The notes: generated by a model not told the origin, from the letters alone. Counted from the stretch's first letter, positions 9,194 through 19,141 are shown. The stretch is DNA of 64,000 bases from Bacteroidales bacterium UBA1205 (GCA_002309615.1 DBXT01000037.1:1-64000); one strand, 5' to 3'. Translations and numbers: made by a program.

Positions 9194-11314
9194 ATGAAAA
9201 AATTAGTTCTAACATTAAGTTTGGCTTCCTTGATGTGCTTTGTTTTTGGTCAACAAGTAGATGTAAACACCGCTCAAACCATAGCACGGAATTACATAAA
9301 AGCCATGGATGTAAAACACAGCAGCGACATTGCTTCCGTTCAAACTAAAACCGACGCAAATCAACAACCCGTGTTTTATGTATTCAATTTCACCGATGGC
9401 GGATTTGTATTAGTAGCCGCTGACAACAGAATGGACCCTATTTTAGCTTATTCACTCACAAACGAATATAAAATCAACAAAATACCCGCATGCGACGATT
9501 TTGTAACCATGTACGAACAAAAAATTGCGGATATTCGCACCCAAAACGCTCCGGCAGAACCTGAAATAGCTAAAGAATGGGCTTCTTTGGCAACCAACAA
9601 AATACAAAAAGCCAACACTACCAGCATCATATTGATAACCAGCAAATGGAATCAAGATAAATATTACAATGCTTTATGTCCTGATGAGATAGACGCTCCT
9701 AACGGATACGATTTACACGTACCCAACGGATGCGGTGCCGTGGCTATGGCTCAACTATTCTATTATCACAGATATCCGAGAAGCGGATACGGCTCAAGTG
9801 CCTACGTATCTGAAAATTACGGCAAACTATCTGCCAACTATGCCGCTACCAATTACGATTATGAAGCCATGACGGATGCAACCAACAATTACAGCGATGC
9901 TATTGCTCGTCTTATTTATCACTGCGGTGTAGCCGTAAAAATGGACTATGATGCAGAAGGCTCCGGTTGTGTAGCTTCCGATGTGGTGACAGCCATAAAA
10001 GGAAGATTCTTATATGCTACCACTGTTAATATTAAAAGTAAGGCAGGATATAGTGATGCTGATTGGTTGAATTTAATAAAAACCGATATCAATGACAATT
10101 GTCCTGTATATTATAGTGCTTTCAACGGTGGTTCGGGTGTACATGCAGGACACGCTTTTATATGCGACGGATATGACTCCGACAACAAACTCCACATCAA
10201 TTGGGGATGGGGCGGATACAACGACGGTTTCTTCGCTTTAAACAATATGAACGGATATACATTAAGCAATCAAGCTATTTTTGGTATCAAACCACGTGTA
10301 GACACCACCAATTTCTTCACCGGTACCAAAACGCTCACCGCAACCTTCGGTTCGTTTGATGATGGAAGTTGCCGCTTAAAATACAGAAACAACACCAATT
10401 GTTCTTGGTTAATTTCTCCGGGTGAAAACACCACCAGTATCACACTGAATGTATCACGTTTCGCTACCGAAAACGGCAAAGACATAGTAAAAATATATGC
10501 CGGTAACGAAGCTAACGATGCCAACTTAAAAGCCACCTACTCAGGTGATGTAGCAGAAGGCACTTATATTACTATTAACAATGCTCAGGCATTTATAACT
10601 TTTACCAGCGACAGTGATTCTACAAGAGACGGGTTCCGTTTTACCTACACCTCCTCCAAAACTTCTCACGGTTATTGCTCCACCACTTCCAATCCTATTA
10701 AACAAACGAGTGCAACAGGTTCTATCACCAATGGAAGCGATAACAGCGAGTACGATAAAGATATGACATGCTATTGGACCATTGCACCTAATACCAATCC
10801 TTCCAAAGTAGGTATTATTTTCAAAAAATTTGATATAGGACAAGGTGATAAAGTGGAATTGATGAAACAAGGTTCATCGGTAGGTGCAGCAATGAAATAC
10901 CCCACTCATGGTCAATATCGTTTTTCCAAAGATAATATGCCCACATTGGATTCCATATATGTGGTAAATTCCAATGCGGTGTATGTTAAATTTTTATCTG
11001 ACAACGTAGATGCAGGAACCGGCTGGGAAATAGCATGGATAGATAATGTAAACATCAGCGAGAATGAGGCAGGATTCGGTTCTATCAAAGTATATCCTAA
11101 TCCGGCCAACAGCATACTCAACGTTGAAGTAAATACCATTAACGGCGAAGACGCAAACATTACTCTTTACAATGTATTAGGAGAAATGGTTGCCAATACT
11201 TCCACCGCTGACACACGTGCTACTATCAATGTAGATAATTTAGCAAAAGGAATGTATTTACTTAAAATCACTTCTTCAAAAGGAAGCACTACCAAAAAGG
11301 TAACTATACAATAA
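9194..11314 (+). CDS. C10-family (streptopain-like) cysteine protease with two CUB-like domains and T9SS sorting domain
   Basis: 706 residues from the ATG at 9194, chosen because a signal peptide (MKKLVLTLSL...VFGQQ) begins there; an upstream TTG lies inside the preceding terminator. Residues ~20-130 resemble the Spi-type propeptide/inhibitor. The C10 catalytic domain follows: catalytic Cys in PNGCGAVAMAQ (~residue 180), His in HAGHAFICDGYD, and the conserved INWGWGGYNDG. Two CUB-like beta-sandwich segments occupy roughly 370-490 and 495-625. The last ~75 residues are a type A sorting domain (VYPNPANS ... GMYLLKI). Relatives include streptopain, interpain A and Porphyromonas PrtT, secreted zymogens that degrade host or dietary proteins. 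The arrangement fits a surface-attached or released protease activated by propeptide removal. Confidence 0.9.
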   Translation: MKKLVLTLSLASLMCFVFGQQVDVNTAQTIARNYIKAMDVKHSSDIASVQTKTDANQQPVFYVFNFTDGGFVLVAADNRMDPILAYSLTNEYKINKIPACDDFVTMYEQKIADIRTQNAPAEPEIAKEWASLATNKIQKANTTSIILITSKWNQDKYYNALCPDEIDAPNGYDLHVPNGCGAVAMAQLFYYHRYPRSGYGSSAYVSENYGKLSANYAATNYDYEAMTDATNNYSDAIARLIYHCGVAVKMDYDAEGSGCVASDVVTAIKGRFLYATTVNIKSKAGYSDADWLNLIKTDINDNCPVYYSAFNGGSGVHAGHAFICDGYDSDNKLHINWGWGGYNDGFFALNNMNGYTLSNQAIFGIKPRVDTTNFFTGTKTLTATFGSFDDGSCRLKYRNNTNCSWLISPGENTTSITLNVSRFATENGKDIVKIYAGNEANDANLKATYSGDVAEGTYITINNAQAFITFTSDSDSTRDGFRFTYTSSKTSHGYCSTTSNPIKQTSATGSITNGSDNSEYDKDMTCYWTIAPNTNPSKVGIIFKKFDIGQGDKVELMKQGSSVGAAMKYPTHGQYRFSKDNMPTLDSIYVVNSNAVYVKFLSDNVDAGTGWEIAWIDNVNISENEAGFGSIKVYPNPANSILNVEVNTINGEDANITLYNVLGEMVANTSTADTRATINVDNLAKGMYLLKITSSKGSTTKKVTIQ

Positions 11315-11340
11315 TAGAACCTACTATATTAATGAAACAA

Positions 11341-11373
11341 AAAACACTATCAAATTTGATAGTGTTTTTTTTT
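11341..11373 (+). terminator. Terminator after the C10 protease gene
   Basis: Perfect palindrome ACACTATCAAA/TTTGATAGTGT followed by nine T's, 26 bases after the stop codon. It is also close to the convergent trmN6 end and may serve both strands. Confidence 0.92.
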
Positions 11374-11380
11374 GTGGATA

Positions 11381-12109
11381 TTAAAATATAGTATGATAAT
11401 CTTTTGTCAGCAATCTATATTCTTCCGTATATTGATTGTGCACATTCCTTATGCACAATTGTTCTTGCTTTATTGTTGGATTATCTTGTTCACGCATAAA
11501 TTCCAACAGCATTCTATGGGGATTTTTCCCTTGTTTGGGATACACCTCGCATTGTCTTATTATCTGCAAGCCGTATTGCTGCCATTTCGATTTTACTTCC
11601 ATAGCGCTATCTATCGGAAGAATGACGGCAAACACCCCCCTGTCGGCAAGTAAATCGGAAACAGCTTTAGCCAAATCGGTATATGAAAGTGTAATAGTAT
11701 GCCTGCTCAAATTTCTTTGAGGATTATGCGATAATAATGAATGCTCAAAAAACGGAGGATTGCTCACTATCAAATTAAATTTTCGAACACATTCTTTAGC
11801 CATGACATTGATATCCGCTAGTTCAAAATGCAGACGTTGTGCCCATGGTGAAGCTACTGCATTTTGCTTGGCTTGTTCTATGGAAGGAGCATGTATATCC
11901 ACGCCCCATATCTCGGCTTGTGTTCTTTGTGCTAACATAAGCGATATCACTCCGCTGCCTGTTCCTACATCCAATACCGATTTACAATTTTGCGGTATTG
12001 CCACCCATGCTCCTAACAACATGGCATCTGTCCCCACTTTCATGGTAGACAGGTCGTGCTTAACGATAAATTGTTTGAAACGAAACGGAGACATCATAAT
12101 TATCCACAA
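11381..12109 (-). CDS. trmN6: tRNA1(Val) (adenine37-N6)-methyltransferase TrmN6 (YfiC type)
   Basis: 242 residues. SAM-dependent methyltransferase with the family opening PFRFKQF...MKVGTDAMLLGAW, motif I VLDVGTGSGVISL, and the N6-adenine catalytic motif NPPF near residue 117. TrmN6 methylates A37 next to the anticodon of tRNA1(Val). The start is uncertain: ATG codons at residues 1, 5 and 6 are all possible, and homologues suggest the true start is near residue 5 or 6 (12097 or 12094). It follows mfd by 7 bases and is probably its last co-transcribed partner. Confidence 0.85.
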   Translation of the reverse strand: MWIIMMSPFRFKQFIVKHDLSTMKVGTDAMLLGAWVAIPQNCKSVLDVGTGSGVISLMLAQRTQAEIWGVDIHAPSIEQAKQNAVASPWAQRLHFELADINVMAKECVRKFNLIVSNPPFFEHSLLSHNPQRNLSRHTITLSYTDLAKAVSDLLADRGVFAVILPIDSAMEVKSKWQQYGLQIIRQCEVYPKQGKNPHRMLLEFMREQDNPTIKQEQLCIRNVHNQYTEEYRLLTKDYHTIF

Positions 12110-12116
12110 TATAAAC

Positions 12117-15100
12117 TTACGATAACAGCAAAGATTCTATCAACTGTAAAGCTTTTGACACATTATCAATTTTATCTACGGTAAGAGTAAGTTTGCCGGG
12201 TTGCTCTTTCATGTGACACACCTGAGGGTGCGTTTGTACATAAGTAAGCACATTGACAAATTGCGGACTTTCGTAATATGCGGAATCTTGCATGGCAGGA
12301 AAATAACCTACAAATCGTTTTTGCTTAAGCACTATTCGTTCAAAACCCACCTCTTTAGCCCTATTGCGCATTTTCATGGAAGTAATTAAATCAGAGGTCT
12401 GCTCGGGCATGCTCCCGAATCTATCTATCAATCGACTGACATACGAATCCAATTCCTCATCGGAAGACAAACCGTTAAGCTCTTTGTACAAAGCAAAACG
12501 TTCTTCTCCGGAATATACATAACTATCGGGAATGAACAATTCCATATCGGTTTCTATAGTACACTCACGCACAAAACACACCTCTTGCATCTCATTGCCG
12601 GCAGCAGTGCTTTCTTGCATTTCTTCCAAGGCTTCCTGCAGAATTTTTTGGTACATTTCGTAACCTATTTCCGTAATGAATCCACTCTGCTCTGCTCCCA
12701 ATAAATTGCCTGCACCACGAATATCCAAATCTCTCATGGCTATATTGAATCCACTGCCTATATCCGCATATTCCTCTATGGCATCTAATCGTTTACAAGC
12801 AATGGTGGATAACATATCTCTTGGCGGAGTAAGCAGATAACAAAAAGCCTTTTTATTATTTCGCCCTACCCTGCCTCTTAGCTGGTGCAACTCACTCAAC
12901 CCGAAATTTTGTGCTTCATTGATAATGATGGTATTGGCATTAGGAATATCCAATCCTGATTCTATAATGGCTGTAGAAACCAAAATATCATAATAACCGT
13001 CAATAAAATCCAGCATTATTTTTTCTAACTGATTGCCTTCCATTTGTCCATGAGCCACAGCTACTCTGTGATTAGGAAAATGACCTCTTATCAAATCGGC
13101 GATTTCATTAATATTTTGCACTCTGTTGTGCACCACAAAAACTTGTCCGTCTCGGGACAACTCATATTCTATAGCAGTAAACAAAGTATGCTCATCATAC
13201 ACCTTTACCGATGTTTCTATAGGATATCTATTTAAGGGCGGGGTACGCATAATAGAAATATCTCTTGCTCCCATGAGTGAAAATTGCAAAGTACGAGGAA
13301 TAGGTGTCGCTGTCATGGTAAGGGTATCTACATTTACTTTCATACGCCGCAATTTTTCTTTATCGCCCACCCCGAATTTTTGCTCTTCATCTACTATCAA
13401 CAAGCCTAAATCTTTAAATTCCACATCTTTACCCAACAAACGATGTGTTCCTATGATAATATCCAACTGTCCGTTTTTGAGTTTTTGCAGAATTTCTTTT
13501 TGTTGTTTTGCCGATTTGAATCGGTTTACATAATCCACACTACACGGAAAATTGGATAGTCTGTCTCTAAAAGTATTATAATGTTGGAGTGCCAACACGG
13601 TGGTGGGGACTAACACAGCCACTTGTTTATTGTCACACACGGCTTTAAAAGCTGCTCTGATAGCTATTTCGGTTTTCCCGAAGCCCACATCACCGCATAT
13701 TAACCTATCCATAGGATACGATGCCTCCATATCTTTTTTAACATCGGCGGTAGCTTTTATCTGGTCAGGAGTATCTTCATACACAAACGATGCCTCCAAT
13801 TCATTTTGCATATAATTATCAGGAGAAAAAGCATAACCGTCTGCTGCCTTACGCTCCGCATATAATTTAGTTAAGTCAAAAACCAATTGCTTAACCTTGG
13901 TTTTAGCCTTCTCTTTTACCTTGTTCCAGGCACTGCTTCCCAAACGGTGCAAGGCGGGAGCCATGCCGTCTTTACCGGAATATTTGGCTATGCGATGCAA
14001 AGAATGAATGCTGATATATAATACATCTTTATCCTTATACAATATTTTGATAGCCTCTTGCTGCCTTCCTCCTACATCTATTTTTTCCAATCCCGCATAT
14101 TGACCTATACCATAATTGATATGCGTTACATAATCCCCTGGTTTTAAATCATATAATTCTTTTAAGGTAAGCGATTCGTTTTTTCTGTATTTATCTTCTA
14201 TTTTATACCTATGGTAACGATTAAAAACTTGATGATCGGTATATAAAGCCAATTTACTGTCTTTATCCACAAAACCTTCATGCAAGGAATAATTGACATA
14301 TTGCACCATTTTGTTTTCCATTTGATGCAACAACTCCTCCCCGTAAGTTTGCTTAAACCTCACATCCTGGAGCATGTCTCGTACTATATTTCTTACTCGT
14401 ACACATTGATTTTCATTAGTAGAAGTAAAAATATTACCAATTCCTTGTTGATAATGCTCTATCCATTCATTTACAAGTATGTCAAATTGTTTGTTGTAGG
14501 ATATTTGAGCCTGCATGTTGAAGACAACTTCAGCAGTGGATGCGGTATAAAAATTATGACCGAATTCCAACAAATTATATTTCAAAATATTTCGCTTAAA
14601 ATCGTCAACGCTGATGCGTTCTACTTCACCGTTACCTTCCGAAGCTATAGCTTCTATCGATTTTTTGAGCATGTATTCACATGCTTCTATGTCATCTATC
14701 CATACACAGGCATTTGTCGGCAATAGTTGCATGATATCTATATTATCCGCCGTATGCAACGTTTGCATATCGGCGGTAATAATTGCTTCGTCCAATACTT
14801 TTTTAGTCAGCTGAGTGGCTATATCAAACAAACGAATGGAGGCTATATTATCTCCTTTAAATTCTATTCTCACCGGATGTTCATCGGTAAAAGAGAACAC
14901 ATCTATTAATCCTCCGCGTACGGCAAACTGCCCGGGTTGAACCACATAATCGCTATACTCAAAATCGGCATCGGACAAATCTTCCACCAAAGCGTCTAAG
15001 CCGTACGGTTGGTTGGTTCGGAGTGTTAATTGAGCATTTTTTGCTGTTCTTATATCCGCTACTTTTTCCGACAAGGCTTCAGGATAACTTACTATAATGC

Positions 15101-15464
15101 CGGAATGACCTTCTACCAAATGCTGCAACACGGTATTGCGAAGCATGGTCATATAACTGTCCATTTTTCTATTCTCTGTTCTTGCAGCATAGAAAAGAAC
15201 CTTTCTGTCTTTAAAATCCTTATCTTGCTCTTGGAATATACATTCCAAATCGCCAAAGAAAAAAGAAGCGGCTTCTTTATCGGGCAATATACATAATTGG
15301 ACAAAAGGTGTTTGACGGGTAAGTGCAGACAAATAAAAAGCTTTCGCACTTCCTTTCAATCCTTTTAAATGTATCCGTTGCAAACCGGTAGTCTGCAACG
15401 TGCTAATGATGGTTCTAAGCTGCACAGAATGCTCATATATGCCGAGTATATCGTTTATTTGCAT
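12117..15464 (-). CDS. mfd: Transcription-repair coupling factor Mfd
   Basis: 1115 residues, near the usual length. Order: UvrB-like N-terminal region (~1-330); RNA polymerase-interacting CarD-like domain with KPGDYVTHINYGIG (~445); superfamily 2 translocase with Walker A GDVGFGKTE, DEEQ box, TATPIPRT, and the TRG motif LRGRVGR; C-terminal TRCF autoinhibitory domain. Mfd pushes or displaces RNA polymerase stalled at DNA damage and recruits UvrA. Its ATG lies within the end of the YiiX-like gene (10-base overlap), indicating translational coupling. Confidence 0.97.
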   Translation of the reverse strand: MQINDILGIYEHSVQLRTIISTLQTTGLQRIHLKGLKGSAKAFYLSALTRQTPFVQLCILPDKEAASFFFGDLECIFQEQDKDFKDRKVLFYAARTENRKMDSYMTMLRNTVLQHLVEGHSGIIVSYPEALSEKVADIRTAKNAQLTLRTNQPYGLDALVEDLSDADFEYSDYVVQPGQFAVRGGLIDVFSFTDEHPVRIEFKGDNIASIRLFDIATQLTKKVLDEAIITADMQTLHTADNIDIMQLLPTNACVWIDDIEACEYMLKKSIEAIASEGNGEVERISVDDFKRNILKYNLLEFGHNFYTASTAEVVFNMQAQISYNKQFDILVNEWIEHYQQGIGNIFTSTNENQCVRVRNIVRDMLQDVRFKQTYGEELLHQMENKMVQYVNYSLHEGFVDKDSKLALYTDHQVFNRYHRYKIEDKYRKNESLTLKELYDLKPGDYVTHINYGIGQYAGLEKIDVGGRQQEAIKILYKDKDVLYISIHSLHRIAKYSGKDGMAPALHRLGSSAWNKVKEKAKTKVKQLVFDLTKLYAERKAADGYAFSPDNYMQNELEASFVYEDTPDQIKATADVKKDMEASYPMDRLICGDVGFGKTEIAIRAAFKAVCDNKQVAVLVPTTVLALQHYNTFRDRLSNFPCSVDYVNRFKSAKQQKEILQKLKNGQLDIIIGTHRLLGKDVEFKDLGLLIVDEEQKFGVGDKEKLRRMKVNVDTLTMTATPIPRTLQFSLMGARDISIMRTPPLNRYPIETSVKVYDEHTLFTAIEYELSRDGQVFVVHNRVQNINEIADLIRGHFPNHRVAVAHGQMEGNQLEKIMLDFIDGYYDILVSTAIIESGLDIPNANTIIINEAQNFGLSELHQLRGRVGRNNKKAFCYLLTPPRDMLSTIACKRLDAIEEYADIGSGFNIAMRDLDIRGAGNLLGAEQSGFITEIGYEMYQKILQEALEEMQESTAAGNEMQEVCFVRECTIETDMELFIPDSYVYSGEERFALYKELNGLSSDEELDSYVSRLIDRFGSMPEQTSDLITSMKMRNRAKEVGFERIVLKQKRFVGYFPAMQDSAYYESPQFVNVLTYVQTHPQVCHMKEQPGKLTLTVDKIDNVSKALQLIESLLLS

Positions 15465-16129
15465 AATTCACTGCTTTTTATTTCATCAAATTGATTGACT
15501 ATGGTGGTAAAATGCAATGTATCAAAAAGCATGGCAAAATTCATTATACTATAGTCATTTTCATCCTCCAATTTCAATAAATTTACGTTCAAAGCATTTT
15601 TGAATACATGCCATATCATTTCCGTACAAAAGAACTCTGTGCTGTCGTCAAAATTAAATTCATCATCAAAGGGTATTTTTTGTTGATAATAATTCCATGC
15701 TGAGCGGGCTATTTTTTTCCCTGCTGTTTTATCTTGAGATACATACCTTTGTATGATGATAGAATTTTCATGACTTTCGGATAAAAACTTTGGCAAAGAC
15801 ACCAATTGCATACCGTCTATTTTTGCCAATGAATTAGATACTGTATGTATTACATACCATGAGCTGTCCGCAGTTTGTATCAACACCCCGCAATGCGAAA
15901 CGGAATATTTATCATGTGCATATTTTGCTATTGTGTTGCTGATGAATCCGAATCCGTGTCGCAATATCACATCTCCGTTTTGCAATCGGGCACAACTGCC
16001 TGAATCCAAACAAGCTACCGGCTGGCGTTCGTAATATTTGGACGTTCCTCGGCACATACGACCTAAAAATAGCATTAACAATGCTATCGTTATCATTATT
16101 GCCAAAATATACGCATGCCTTTTTTTCAT
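15455..16129 (-). CDS. YiiX-like permuted papain-fold (NlpC/P60-related) hydrolase
   Basis: 224 residues. An N-terminal membrane anchor or uncleaved signal (~8-25) is followed by LQNGDVILR, the SHCGV histidine motif (~residue 98), and FFCTEMIW with the likely catalytic cysteine near residue 165. This His-before-Cys order is that of the permuted NlpC/P60 (YiiX/YebB/LRAT-like) group, which act on amide or lipid-ester bonds in the envelope; the substrate is unknown. The ATG comes immediately after a hairpin plus nine T's on the coding strand, so its expression may be limited by termination of the ppiD-lipoprotein transcript. Its stop overlaps the mfd start. Confidence 0.75.
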   Translation of the reverse strand: MKKRHAYILAIMITIALLMLFLGRMCRGTSKYYERQPVACLDSGSCARLQNGDVILRHGFGFISNTIAKYAHDKYSVSHCGVLIQTADSSWYVIHTVSNSLAKIDGMQLVSLPKFLSESHENSIIIQRYVSQDKTAGKKIARSAWNYYQQKIPFDDEFNFDDSTEFFCTEMIWHVFKNALNVNLLKLEDENDYSIMNFAMLFDTLHFTTIVNQFDEIKSSELCK

Positions 16130-16161
16130 AAAAAAAAATAGCTGTTTGATATCAAACAGCT
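16130..16161 (-). terminator. Terminator abutting the YiiX start codon
   Basis: Perfect palindrome AGCTGTTTGAT/ATCAAACAGCT (16140-16161), then on the minus strand TA and nine T's ending exactly before the ATG at 16129. It should end the ppiD-lipoprotein transcript and act as an attenuator for the genes beyond it. Confidence 0.88.
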
Positions 16162-16182
16162 AATATAAGTTTCGGTATAAAA

Positions 16183-16677
16183 TTATTCTTCGGTTTCAAC
16201 TATATTCTCGTCTTCCATAGGCATCATATCTTCCTCTTCCAATTCGGAAGGTATTTCTTCTTCCGGTTCGTCCATGTAATCATATCCGTTTTCTTTTCCG
16301 GGGTCTACATACCATTTTTTGCCTACTTTTTTCAAATCTATCACTTGAACCATTTTTTCTTTTTCCGAAGTCAGTTTGTCTTCCAAACTGATTTCGCAAG
16401 TGCAAGAAGCCAAAGTGTCGTCAACTATTTCACATTTCACGTTTTGAATGTCTAATTTCAAATTAGCGGCATTGGCTTTATCTTCTTCGGGAACCATAGA
16501 CTGCACTAATTGATAATAAGCTCTGTCTTCTTCCAAAACGCAATCTTGAATTTGATCAAATTCGTATTTGGCATAATGGGTGAAAAATTCTTTTGCCACT
16601 TCTTCCGGAGTGTTTTTATCGCAACTTACCATAGTAAGTGCTACTATACCTGCAACTAATGCTAATATCTTTTTCAT
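16183..16677 (-). CDS. Acidic predicted lipoprotein, DUF4878-like (NTF2-fold)
   Basis: 164 residues. The signal peptide ends in the lipobox MVSC (Cys ~19). The following ~110 residues (PEEVAKEFFTHYAKYEFD...) look like the DUF4878/NTF2-like lipoproteins of Bacteroidota, which begin with a P.xVa..F...l..gd pattern and end in a G.WYVD-like strand (KKWYVD here). The C-terminal ~35 residues are very rich in Glu and Asp. It lies 16 bases after ppiD, so the two are probably co-transcribed; an envelope folding or stress link is an inference from position only. Confidence 0.65.
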   Translation of the reverse strand: MKKILALVAGIVALTMVSCDKNTPEEVAKEFFTHYAKYEFDQIQDCVLEEDRAYYQLVQSMVPEEDKANAANLKLDIQNVKCEIVDDTLASCTCEISLEDKLTSEKEKMVQVIDLKKVGKKWYVDPGKENGYDYMDEPEEEIPSELEEEDMMPMEDENIVETEE

Positions 16678-16693
16678 ATTCTATAAAAATTAA

Positions 16694-18817
16694 TTAATAT
16701 ACTAAAGGTCGGTTATCTTTGATTTTCACCATTTTCTTCAAAGCGGGGGTCGTTTGATTTTGTACCCTGCTTTGCATCATCATTTGATATTGTTGTACAA
16801 GCATATCCTCGTTCTCGTCATGAGCATTCACATCCATAGACGGAATATCTATCTTGTTAATTTTGATAACATATACGCCCATATCGCCGACATACACTTT
16901 GGTACTTCCTACTTGTCCTCCCATTAATTGACCTATTACCTTGTCTTCAGGTCCGAAATGAGAGAAATTTCTATCGGAATAAGCAATGGTTGCTTGTTCG
17001 TTTTCTGCTTTATATTTTCCTGCTATTGTTTGCAAAGAAGAACCGCTCTTTAAGTCTTTGTTAAGCATTTCTTCCAATTTAGCGGCTTTTTTATCTCTTT
17101 TGGCCATGGTTTCGCAATAGGTTTTAACTTGTTCTTGCTCCAAAGACATGTATCCTTCTGGATATATACCTTTTAGTGCTACCACCACATAGGCTCCTTC
17201 GGTGGAAAATACGGAAGATACATCACCTTTTTTGGTGTTTTTATCGTATATCCAATGTACTATATCACGACTTGTAACATTTACGCCCGGCAAAGTATAG
17301 GTCATCTCTTCTACTCTTTCAAAACTACGTTTATCCAAGTTTTGTGCCGATGCAGCTTTGTCAAAATCACTTATTGTGGCTAAACCGTTTACAAATGTAT
17401 TGGCTCTGCTTTCTATATTATCTATTGTTTCACGAGAAGGTGCTATTTCTTTTTTACCTATAGCCACTTGTATTTTACGATTGAAAGCGGTACGGGCGTT
17501 TATTTTGAAAATATAGGTACCACCTTGGTGTTTATATTGTACCAGACTTCCTTCGGGATGGAGATATAAAGTGTCGAAAAACAATTGTCCGTCACCAACT
17601 CCGTCTTCCATCCATATTTCGGGCTGACCTTCAATAGGAATATCGGAATACTTGGAAGCTACTGCTACAAAATCTTCACCTTGATGCAATGCGTTCATCG
17701 CACTATCCACCAATGCGGCTGCTTCGGCAGGAGTTCTGCCGTTACCCTGCACTCCCATATCGGCAATAAATATGAAACTGATGTTCAAAGAATCGGGACG
17801 TTCCTTTACATTAAGTAATTTAGCAAATACCCACATATTACCGTCAACGAAAGGCTCTACCAAAGTTCCTACTGGTGCACCGAACAATACGGTATCCAAT
17901 GCAGGCATCAATTCACCGGGTTTCTTATAAGCACTATCGTAGCGAGTGTCCACCATGCGATTTACATAATCTTGTGGTCTCTCACTGGTGGCAAATTCGG
18001 TATACATTTGATTTACTTCCTTTTCTATATCTTGCAAATCACCTATTGAGGGTTCTACGCGGAAAAGCACGTATTCCACTTCTCTATATTCTTTGTCTTG
18101 TTTGAAACGGAATTTGTTGTCTTCGTACCATTTTTTAATATCCGATTGACTTACCGATATTTTATCATCGCTAACCAAATCATGGCTGTAAGGCACTTGC
18201 ACAAAATCGATATCGGCTTTGAGTGAATTTTCCGCTTGCATTTTTTTCACCATAGCCTTAGGCAAGTAATACGACTTGCTAAGCATGTTGAAATATTTAT
18301 TCATGGTAGCCTCACTGACAATATAGCGTTCTAATTCCAAATATTGATTTTTGATAGTGGTGTCATATTGGTCCATATTGTCCAAAAATTGGTTAGCCAA
18401 TTGCATGCTGTATGACGTTCCGTCAGAGAAAAAACGTTGTGCATATTGATGTGCATTAGGACCTGCCACTAAATCTCTAACTTCTTCATTGGTAACGGTA
18501 ATGCCTAAACGATTGAACTCATCGGCCAACAATATGGAATCCACCATGGATTCAAACAATTGTGTACCCAATTGAAAATCTTCCTCAGAAGAGAGATTTC
18601 GATTTTCTCTTTGTTTTACCAATTCTCTATATGCGTTGTAGCGTTGCATATATTCAGTGTAGGACACGTTGTTTTTTCCTACTACTATAAATTTGTCTTG
18701 TAATTTTGAATTACCGCCTTTGCGACCAAAATCTCCCAATATAAATGCTAACAAAGCTCCTGCCACTACAATAAGCAAGATAGTTGAATGCTTTCTAATT
18801 CTTCCTATTGCTGCCAT
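16694..18817 (-). CDS. ppiD: Periplasmic peptidyl-prolyl isomerase / folding factor, PpiD (SurA-N) family
   Basis: 707 residues. One N-terminal transmembrane anchor (~12-30, STILLIVVAGALLAFIL), a long SurA_N-type chaperone region (~35-330), a parvulin-like rotamase domain (~335-450) with a second degenerate segment after it, and a C-terminal helical part. The opening MAAIGRIRKHS...LLAFILGDF is characteristic of the Bacteroidota PpiD-like proteins. It should be anchored in the inner membrane facing the periplasm, assisting folding of exported and outer-membrane proteins. It is the first gene of the cluster and has a clear promoter 47 bases upstream. Confidence 0.88.
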   Translation of the reverse strand: MAAIGRIRKHSTILLIVVAGALLAFILGDFGRKGGNSKLQDKFIVVGKNNVSYTEYMQRYNAYRELVKQRENRNLSSEEDFQLGTQLFESMVDSILLADEFNRLGITVTNEEVRDLVAGPNAHQYAQRFFSDGTSYSMQLANQFLDNMDQYDTTIKNQYLELERYIVSEATMNKYFNMLSKSYYLPKAMVKKMQAENSLKADIDFVQVPYSHDLVSDDKISVSQSDIKKWYEDNKFRFKQDKEYREVEYVLFRVEPSIGDLQDIEKEVNQMYTEFATSERPQDYVNRMVDTRYDSAYKKPGELMPALDTVLFGAPVGTLVEPFVDGNMWVFAKLLNVKERPDSLNISFIFIADMGVQGNGRTPAEAAALVDSAMNALHQGEDFVAVASKYSDIPIEGQPEIWMEDGVGDGQLFFDTLYLHPEGSLVQYKHQGGTYIFKINARTAFNRKIQVAIGKKEIAPSRETIDNIESRANTFVNGLATISDFDKAASAQNLDKRSFERVEEMTYTLPGVNVTSRDIVHWIYDKNTKKGDVSSVFSTEGAYVVVALKGIYPEGYMSLEQEQVKTYCETMAKRDKKAAKLEEMLNKDLKSGSSLQTIAGKYKAENEQATIAYSDRNFSHFGPEDKVIGQLMGGQVGSTKVYVGDMGVYVIKINKIDIPSMDVNAHDENEDMLVQQYQMMMQSRVQNQTTPALKKMVKIKDNRPLVY

Positions 18818-18863
18818 ATTTTTCTTACTGTGTAATCTATAATTTTATTTATTAAACAATCTG

Positions 18864-18871
18864 CAAAGATA
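18864..18871 (-). promoter_or_regulatory. -7 promoter element of ppiD
   Basis: TATCTTTG on the minus strand, followed by CAG, 47 bases before the ppiD ATG. Confidence 0.72.
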
Positions 18872-19103
18872 GTAAAAAAATCAATATGTTTATTCAAAAA
18901 AAATCAATAGACAAAAAAAATATTGAAAAAACGGTTTTGTTGAAGATTAATAACGTTGTATAACAATGGCTTGATGTATCACAATGTCTTTTCTATCTTC
19001 TTTTTTTTAAAATTAAAAACAAGGATTACAACGGGTTAATATTTCAACACATTTTTTTGAAAAAAAATACCTGAAAACGCATTATTGATAAATAGTTTTT
19101 TTT

Positions 19104-19111
19104 TACATTTG
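19104..19111 (+). promoter_or_regulatory. -7 promoter element of the threonine dehydrogenase gene
   Basis: TACATTTG, 30 bases before the ATG at 19142, preceded by a run of T's. Confidence 0.62.
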
Positions 19112-19141
19112 CAAAAAAATTTTCTAAAGCAAAAATAAGAC

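Larger units (their letters stand above)
18818..19141. other. Divergent promoter region between ppiD and threonine dehydrogenase
   Basis: 324 bases, strongly A+T-rich, with one promoter element facing each way (18864-18871 minus, 19104-19111 plus). The central part contains no recognised element. Confidence 0.7.
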
